Source of the DNA: Gryganskiella cystojenkinii
Lineage: Eukaryota > Mortierellomycota > Mortierellomycetes > Mortierellales > Mortierellaceae
NCBI GenBank assembly: GCA_015852425.1
Contig: JAAAIG010000021.1
Location: forward strand, 1 to 11,580
DNA: 11,580 nucleotides
Direction of reading: 5' to 3'
A model generated the notes under the pieces. The model was not told where the DNA came from and did no database searches. It worked only from the letters and a program-made list of their open reading frames with translations. The position numbers and the translations under genes were made by a program. Positions 7,425 through 11,580 of this stretch are shown one piece after another (within the stretch, counting starts at the first letter, position 1; each line of letters starts with the position of its first letter).

Positions 7425-8326
7425 CTCGTTTACCATTACCCTGTCTGAGTCATCTAAAAGTCATTCAGTCAATAGTCAAGGGACAAATTACCGAGCCTCT
7501 CGCGTCAGCTTTGACTGAGCAACAATGTGGTTCAGCATTGGAGCTACCGATAATTCTCTCGGGACGTATCAACATGGACGATAATGGCATTTCCCAATTG
7601 ATCTCGATGGCAGGCCGAGGCGACGATAGTAATAGTCGTAGACGTAGTGGCGGCGATGGCCAATTGAGGACCTGTTCCATCCCATGGGCCGATGGACCCT
7701 TGACCATATCCGCATTTTGAGTCAAGGCAAGACCCTCGAGAATTTTCGGACCAGTATCGGCATAGATGCCTACGAAGGGGTTTCCAGTGCCGCTATCCAA
7801 AAAAGTGCTGTGTACAGCTCCGAGGTTCAACCCCATCGCAAGTAACCATGAAAGCGACGTCAACAATGACTTATTCATGGCCGAGGATATTCTAGGGTCC
7901 TCTAAGGATTGGGTCTGTCTCGACCTCGAGTCCTTCAAGTGCATGATTGGCGGCGTTCCTCGACCCGATCTGAAAAGACGAACCAACGGTCGGCGTCTCA
8001 AGGATGAACTCCATGATCCAAGTCAATATTCTCAAGGGCAAAGTCGATCCATCCAACACAAGATCCTGTATCAGTTCAGTCGTCTCACAAAACTACGAGA
8101 ACTTTCATTAGGGAATGACAGTCTTGGATGTGAAGATTGGGACCGGACCACATGGCGATGGACTATGACGGAGAGGATGATGAGGACCTAAGAAATTGCA
8201 CTCCTCAGACGGGTACCGGTACGCATGTTGCTCGATGAGACTAGAAGCCGGTTTTAATCTACTGGAGAGACTGAAGTCCATGAGACGGATGCATCTCTGG
8301 AGGATGGGGCACGGTCAAGGTATCGA
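7425..8326 (+). pseudogene. Truncated, frameshifted copy of the F-box gene's 3' half
   Basis: The translation follows the F-box protein encoded at 2030-4102 over residues about 342-638, in the opposite orientation. Shared segments include CGSALE, SQLISMAGRGDD, LFMAEDILGSS, PDLKRRTNGRRLKDELHDPS and YQFSRLTKLRELSLG. It lacks the F-box and the C-terminal 50 or so residues. Breaks are clear: a TGA at 7718-7720 where the parent reads on; a six-A run at 7799-7804 where the parent has five; a rearranged stretch near 8145-8175; and loss of one base near 8209-8213. Homology stops abruptly at about 8326 after GIE (parent GVE). No product of the original kind can be made. Between breaks the similarity is high, with mostly silent or conservative changes, so the copy evolved under constraint for a time or is not very old. 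The opposite-strand open frame over this region is a shadow. Confidence 0.9.
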
Positions 8327-9191
8327 GGTTCATGTAAAAGCAATGTAAAATCTCTTATTCAATTCAAACTCGACATCAAAAACCTCAAGTATGAAAGATA
8401 CGCATACAACAAATTCTATAGAGACAAGAGGAGTGCATCAACGCCTTCAACATCGCGCTCCAATACTATAGGGAAACGAAAGTCAACTGCAACAGCACAC
8501 TCCAGGCTTGATGCGATTACCAGTTCCTGCGCCGGTGTCACATCCAGTCAATCCAGCTCTCCAAGATCGGACATGTCCCTGCACACATCAACGCCCTCGG
8601 AAGCACAGCCAGGAACCATGGACTATGTCGATGCAACGTGTGTCAGGCAGCTCAGAAGGGACATTGAGGATAATAACAGGGTAAATGTCCGCAAAATCAC
8701 TCTGGTCCCGGGAGGGACTAACGTAGGGCAAAAACTCTCTTCGAGGCCGTTGTCGAGTCAGAAGCGACCCTCATCAAGCTTCAAAATCGCTTCCAGCTAC
8801 TGTCAGAAGACTCTGGGGACCCACCCAATTCATCACAGACCAGACCGACTTTGAACAAGCATTGGGGGTGAGCAGGAAGGAGGCGCTCACCAAGATCATA
8901 ATCCCAGAAACGTTCAAAACGACTGTACCCCGCATTTCGCCGTTTGTCAGGCCTGAGGGGGCAGACTAGGCACCGAAAGCAGGCTCTTGAGAAAAACCAG
9001 CACATTGGATCGGTGCACACTGAGTTGGGCAAAGCTTTTCCACCGAACTCAAGACCGCCACCATTGATCACCGAGAAGCTAGAGAACAGGTCCATGCCTT
9101 TGAGCACTTCAACAGCATGGCCAGAAACAGCCGCAGCACCAAACGACGGCTAAAACGTATATATGATCATGTTGCTTCCAAGGAGAGGTAG
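8327..9191 (+). pseudogene. Frameshift-riddled coding remnant of unknown family
   Basis: The region reads as one protein if frames are switched. Frame 2 gives IQFKLDIKNLKYERYAYNKF, a Ser/Thr-rich linker, then RRDIEDNNRVNVRKITLVPG. At the A-run 8730-8734 it moves to frame 1 (KTLFEAVVESEATLIKLQNR, stop 8869-8871). Frame 3 resumes with DFEQALGVSRKEALTKIIIP to a stop at 8967-8969. Frame 1 follows with RKQALEKNQHIGSVHTELGK. Frame 3 then gives REQVHAFEHFNSMARNSRS and TKRRLKRIYDHVASKER before a stop at 9189-9191. The basic, helix-rich pieces recall DNA- or RNA-handling proteins of mobile elements; a TnpB/Fanzor-like origin crossed my mind from the arrangement of Asn-Ser and basic residues, but no RuvC catalytic motif or zinc-finger pair is visible, so I do not assign it. 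It abuts the F-box pseudogene with no gap. The original start is unknown and may have been cut at the junction. Confidence 0.45.
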
Positions 9192-9636
9192 GCTTCCAAG
9201 AAAATAGGTCAAGATAAGCCCAGTGTTCCAACTCTGAAGACTGTGTCATCAGTCATTTTAATCCAGGGACATCGTCCCACTCACATGGTCGTCATCATTA
9301 TCATCATTATCATCATCACCGGCAGTTAACACCACCCCTTTTGCACACTCAAATTCAGCCCAAAAGTTCCTGCTCCTCGTGTCATACCCACCACCGACCG
9401 CGCGACCTGTTCCACCCAACCAAAAGACACCTTGTCCTGAAACACCTCCGTAACTGTCCATGGTCTCTGCCAAAGGTTATTCCACTGTTTCTTCACGGAG
9501 CAGCAGGCATTTGGGCTTCTCAAGGTCGTTCGAATAATTACTTCAAGTCTCCTTTTTAATTCAATGGCCGATTAAACAATGCCAGGCTTGCATTTTATAG
9601 AATAAAAATTAAATCTGATTATTGTTTCTATGTTGT
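9192..9636. other. 3' flank of the acyl-CoA ligase gene; no firm gene
   Basis: The remnant to the left may extend weakly to about 9280, since its frame keeps ASKKIGQDKPSVPTL after the stop. On the minus strand an ATG-led 67-codon frame (9461-9258) is Gly-rich and then acidic, but its acidic end is simply the trinucleotide tract, and it has no supporting context. Close to the ligase stop, the minus strand carries AATAAT at about 9617-9622, a plausible poly(A) signal for the ligase. Confidence 0.35.
9291..9319. repeat. CAT-type trinucleotide tract with 9-bp sub-unit
   Basis: The tract is built from cat/tat triplets with two copies of catcattat followed by catcatcac. It is the source of the Asp/Asn-rich run in the overlapping minus-strand frame. 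Confidence 0.75.
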
Positions 9637-11579
9637 TTACAACTTGGCTTTGACCATCTCCTTCTCATCCTTCTCCCTCTGCAACACCACCCTCAGATCC
9701 TTTCTCAAAATCTTTCCCGCCGCTGATTTCGGGATCGCATCAATGAAACGAACGCCGCCTCTCAACTTTTTGTGCGCCGCAACCTTGCTGTTCACAAACT
9801 CGACCACTTGCTTCTCCGTCAGTTCGTCCCCTTCGCGAACTACAAACGCCAGGGGTACCTCGGTGGCCTGTTCAGGGTCCTCAACGCCAATCACAGCCGC
9901 GTCCAAGATCTTGGGATGTGTTTGCAAGATTGCTTCGAGTTCTGCAGGCGCGACCTGGAATCCTTTGTACTTTATCAACTCCTTCATGCGATCAACAATA
10001 AAAAAATTCTCGTCCTCGTCCACGACCGCGATATCGCCTGTATGCAACCACCCCTCCTCATCGATCGTCGCCCGAGTCGCCTCTAGGTTATTACGGTACC
10101 CCAACATCACGTTCGGTCCCCGGACCCAGATCTCGCCACGACCCCCGATCCGTTCAGCGTCCTTGCCCGTCTCTGGATCCACGACGCGGACCTCTTGATT
10201 CGGGAGTACTTTTCCAGCCGACCCATGGACCATTTGATGGTACAATCCGATGTGAGTCGCGGGCGAGAGTTCAGACATGCCATATGCTTGACGGAACTGA
10301 AGTTGAGGAAACTTGGCCAAAAGGGCCTCGACCAATTCTTTACCACAAGGCGCTGCGCCGACATTGACCTGTTTGAGAGCCGAGAGGTCGTATTGGTCCA
10401 CAAGCGGGGATTTGACCATCAGGAGCACATGTGGTGGTACCAAATTGAGCGATTTGACTAAGAAAGAAATACGTGGGTTACGTGGCAGGAGTTTCAAGGA
10501 ACCAAAGGAATTGGTTAGGTAAGTGAGAAAAAAAAAAAAAAAGAGAACAAAACCCATAATCATTTGGGGATTTGACTTGCTCTTGAAATCCTGGATGGTT
10601 TGAAGGAAGTCCTCAAGATTGAACTTTTGGAGGACAATATTTTGGGTACCCTATTCATTTTTGTTTAATTTTTTTATGAAAACAGGAGAACAAGCACAAA
10701 CCACATGTTAACACAGCCAATGCAAAAAAAAAAAAACCTCTGAATAGGACCCATGCAAGGATCGTCTCTTTTAGAACAAAAAAAAAAGGTGCATTGTTGA
10801 TCCCGAACGCTTACATTATAGGGACCACAAATAAGGTGAATTTGAACACTGTAGAGGTGATACATTGGCAGGACGCTCAACACGACGTTATCATGAGGGC
10901 GCATTTTACCATCGAACGCTGTAACCTGAACAGCATTCACCGCTATGTTCACATGTGAGAGCTCAACTCCTTTGCTCTTGCCCGTTGTACCACTTGAGTA
11001 ACAGATCAAAGCCGTCGTCTTACTGGCCTGGTCACCAATCATATCCATCACCTTGACCAACTTAGTTTCATGGGATTCCTCCAGACTTGGCATTAGACTC
11101 CGATAAGGCTTGAACCCCTGGATGGTCTCGGAACCATACAAAAAAATCCTTTGAGGATCCATGCCGACCAACTTGGCACCCTCAGTTGCAACTGTCAACA
11201 ATTCCGGATGGGTAATCATGGCGGTCGCACCAGCGTCCTGCAATTGATATGCGAGTTCCTGAGGTGTGTAAGCAGAGTTGACTGTGGTGGTGATTGCGCC
11301 CAGGACCATAGGCGCAAACAGGGTGATAGAGTAATCAATCTGGTTGAACGAGAACAAGGCGAGGACTTCGCCCTGTTTAAAGCCGAGTCGTTGTTGAAGG
11401 CCCGTGGCGAGTCGAAGCGTGTCCCTTTTCCATTCGCCATAGGAGATGGATTGTTTTGTGAGACCGTCAATGAGAATTGGGTACGAGTCTGGGGTCTTGT
11501 TTGGGTTCGAAGTGACGAACGTGAAGACGTTGGAATCAGGAACTGGTTGGTCCGGGAACCGAGATCGGTAGACGGTCAT
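9637..11579 (-). CDS. 4-coumarate-CoA-ligase-like acyl-CoA synthetase (ANL superfamily), peroxisomal, three exons, 551 aa
   Basis: The exons are 11579-10815, 10650-10581 and 10457-9637, giving 551 codons plus stop, the usual 4CL length. These adenylating enzymes use ATP to activate a carboxylic acid to an acyl-AMP and then form the CoA thioester. Motifs in order: phosphate-binding loop YSSGTTGKSKGV (194-205); LPMYHLY (237-243); YGMSE (337-341); GWLHTGD with D420; VDRMKELIKYKG with R435; and catalytic Lys527 in PKSAAGKILRKDL. The protein ends in AKL, a type 1 peroxisomal targeting signal, so it probably works in peroxisomes on fatty, aromatic or dicarboxylic acids; the exact substrate cannot be read. 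Exon 2 (GTQNIVLQKFNLEDFLQTIQ) fills the gap expected from the family. The ATG at 11579 starts MTVYRSRFPD, as expected for the family, one base from the window end, so the promoter is outside. Confidence 0.93.
10458..10580 (-). other. Intron 2 of the acyl-CoA ligase gene, GC-AG type
   Basis: The 123-bp intron begins GCAAGT and ends TTTCTTTCTTAG. It is phase 1: the A left by exon 2 joins TC of exon 3 to make Ile279, giving the continuous DFKIKSLNLVPP expected in 4CL-like proteins. A branch-site-like CTAAC lies in CTTACCTAACC near 10515-10525, next to a run of 15 T (10528-10542). Confidence 0.8.
10651..10814 (-). other. Intron 1 of the acyl-CoA ligase gene
   Basis: The 164-bp intron runs from GTAAGC to GAATAG, phase 0, between GPYN and GTQN. 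It contains two long T runs on the sense strand (10778-10787, ten; 10724-10736, thirteen). The exon 1 frame happens to stay open through most of it. Confidence 0.85.
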
Positions 11580-11580
11580 T

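Noticed and set aside
7465..8001. 178-codon open frame on the minus strand
   Set aside because: It is the reverse-strand shadow of the F-box pseudogene; the corresponding minus-strand frame also exists opposite the intact F-box gene.
9258..9461. 67-codon Gly-rich then Asp-rich minus-strand frame
   Set aside because: The acidic end comes from a trinucleotide tract and the frame lies in the 3' flank of the ligase gene; there is no promoter or family support.
9644..10198. 184-codon plus-strand open frame
   Set aside because: It lies opposite exon 3 of the acyl-CoA ligase, whose motifs are unmistakable on the minus strand.
10815..11579. Acyl-CoA ligase split into two separate genes
   Set aside because: The two large frames are joined by a 70-bp exon and two introns with exact phase agreement and family-typical sequence.
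1..11580. CRISPR array, tRNA, rRNA or bacterial operon features
   Set aside because: No spaced direct repeats, no tRNA T-arm or acceptor pattern and no ribosomal sequence noticed; intron-containing genes indicate a eukaryote.

Overview
The window looks like nuclear DNA of a filamentous fungus. The evidence is short GT-AG introns, one GC-AG intron, a long intronless F-box gene, a Tc1/mariner-type transposase, decayed gene copies, and gene-to-gene spacing of a few hundred bases. The style of the F-box protein and the general layout suggest an early-diverging lineage such as Mortierellomycotina. That placement is an inference from style; no marker gene here proves it.

Left part (1-4400). A Tc1/mariner-like transposase gene runs off the left edge on the minus strand (1-628). 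A poorly recognisable plus-strand coding region follows (about 969-2003); its end is best read as exons joined across two short phase-0 introns. It converges on the F-box gene on the minus strand (2030-4102, 690 aa) with only 26 bp between the stop codons. About 250 bp of promoter and leader lie upstream of the F-box gene.

Middle (4369-7424). A broken minus-strand gene for a Ser/Thr/Gln/Pro-rich tail lies at 4369-5028. Next comes about 1 kb of pyrimidine-rich DNA with a 13-bp tandem array and disrupted Lys/Arg/Glu-rich minus-strand reading frames. A compact plus-strand gene with a TATA box then encodes a 54-residue putative secreted peptide (6494-6658). A gene-poor stretch of about 750 bp follows.

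Right part (7425-11580). A truncated, frameshifted copy of the 3' half of the F-box gene lies in inverted orientation (7425-8326). It runs straight into another frameshift-riddled plus-strand coding remnant of unknown family (8327-9191). The window ends with a complete three-exon gene on the minus strand (9637-11579) for a 551-residue 4-coumarate-CoA-ligase-like acyl-CoA synthetase ending in Ala-Lys-Leu, a peroxisomal targeting signal. Its second intron appears to use a GC donor.

The genes do not form an obvious pathway or cluster. The window reads as ordinary single genes (F-box protein, peroxisomal acyl-CoA ligase, small secreted peptide) set among transposon sequence, duplications and decaying genes. 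No convincing new multi-gene system is visible. The points most worth following are the cysteine-free secreted peptide, the inverted F-box pseudogene, the unidentified remnant beside it and the GC-AG intron.
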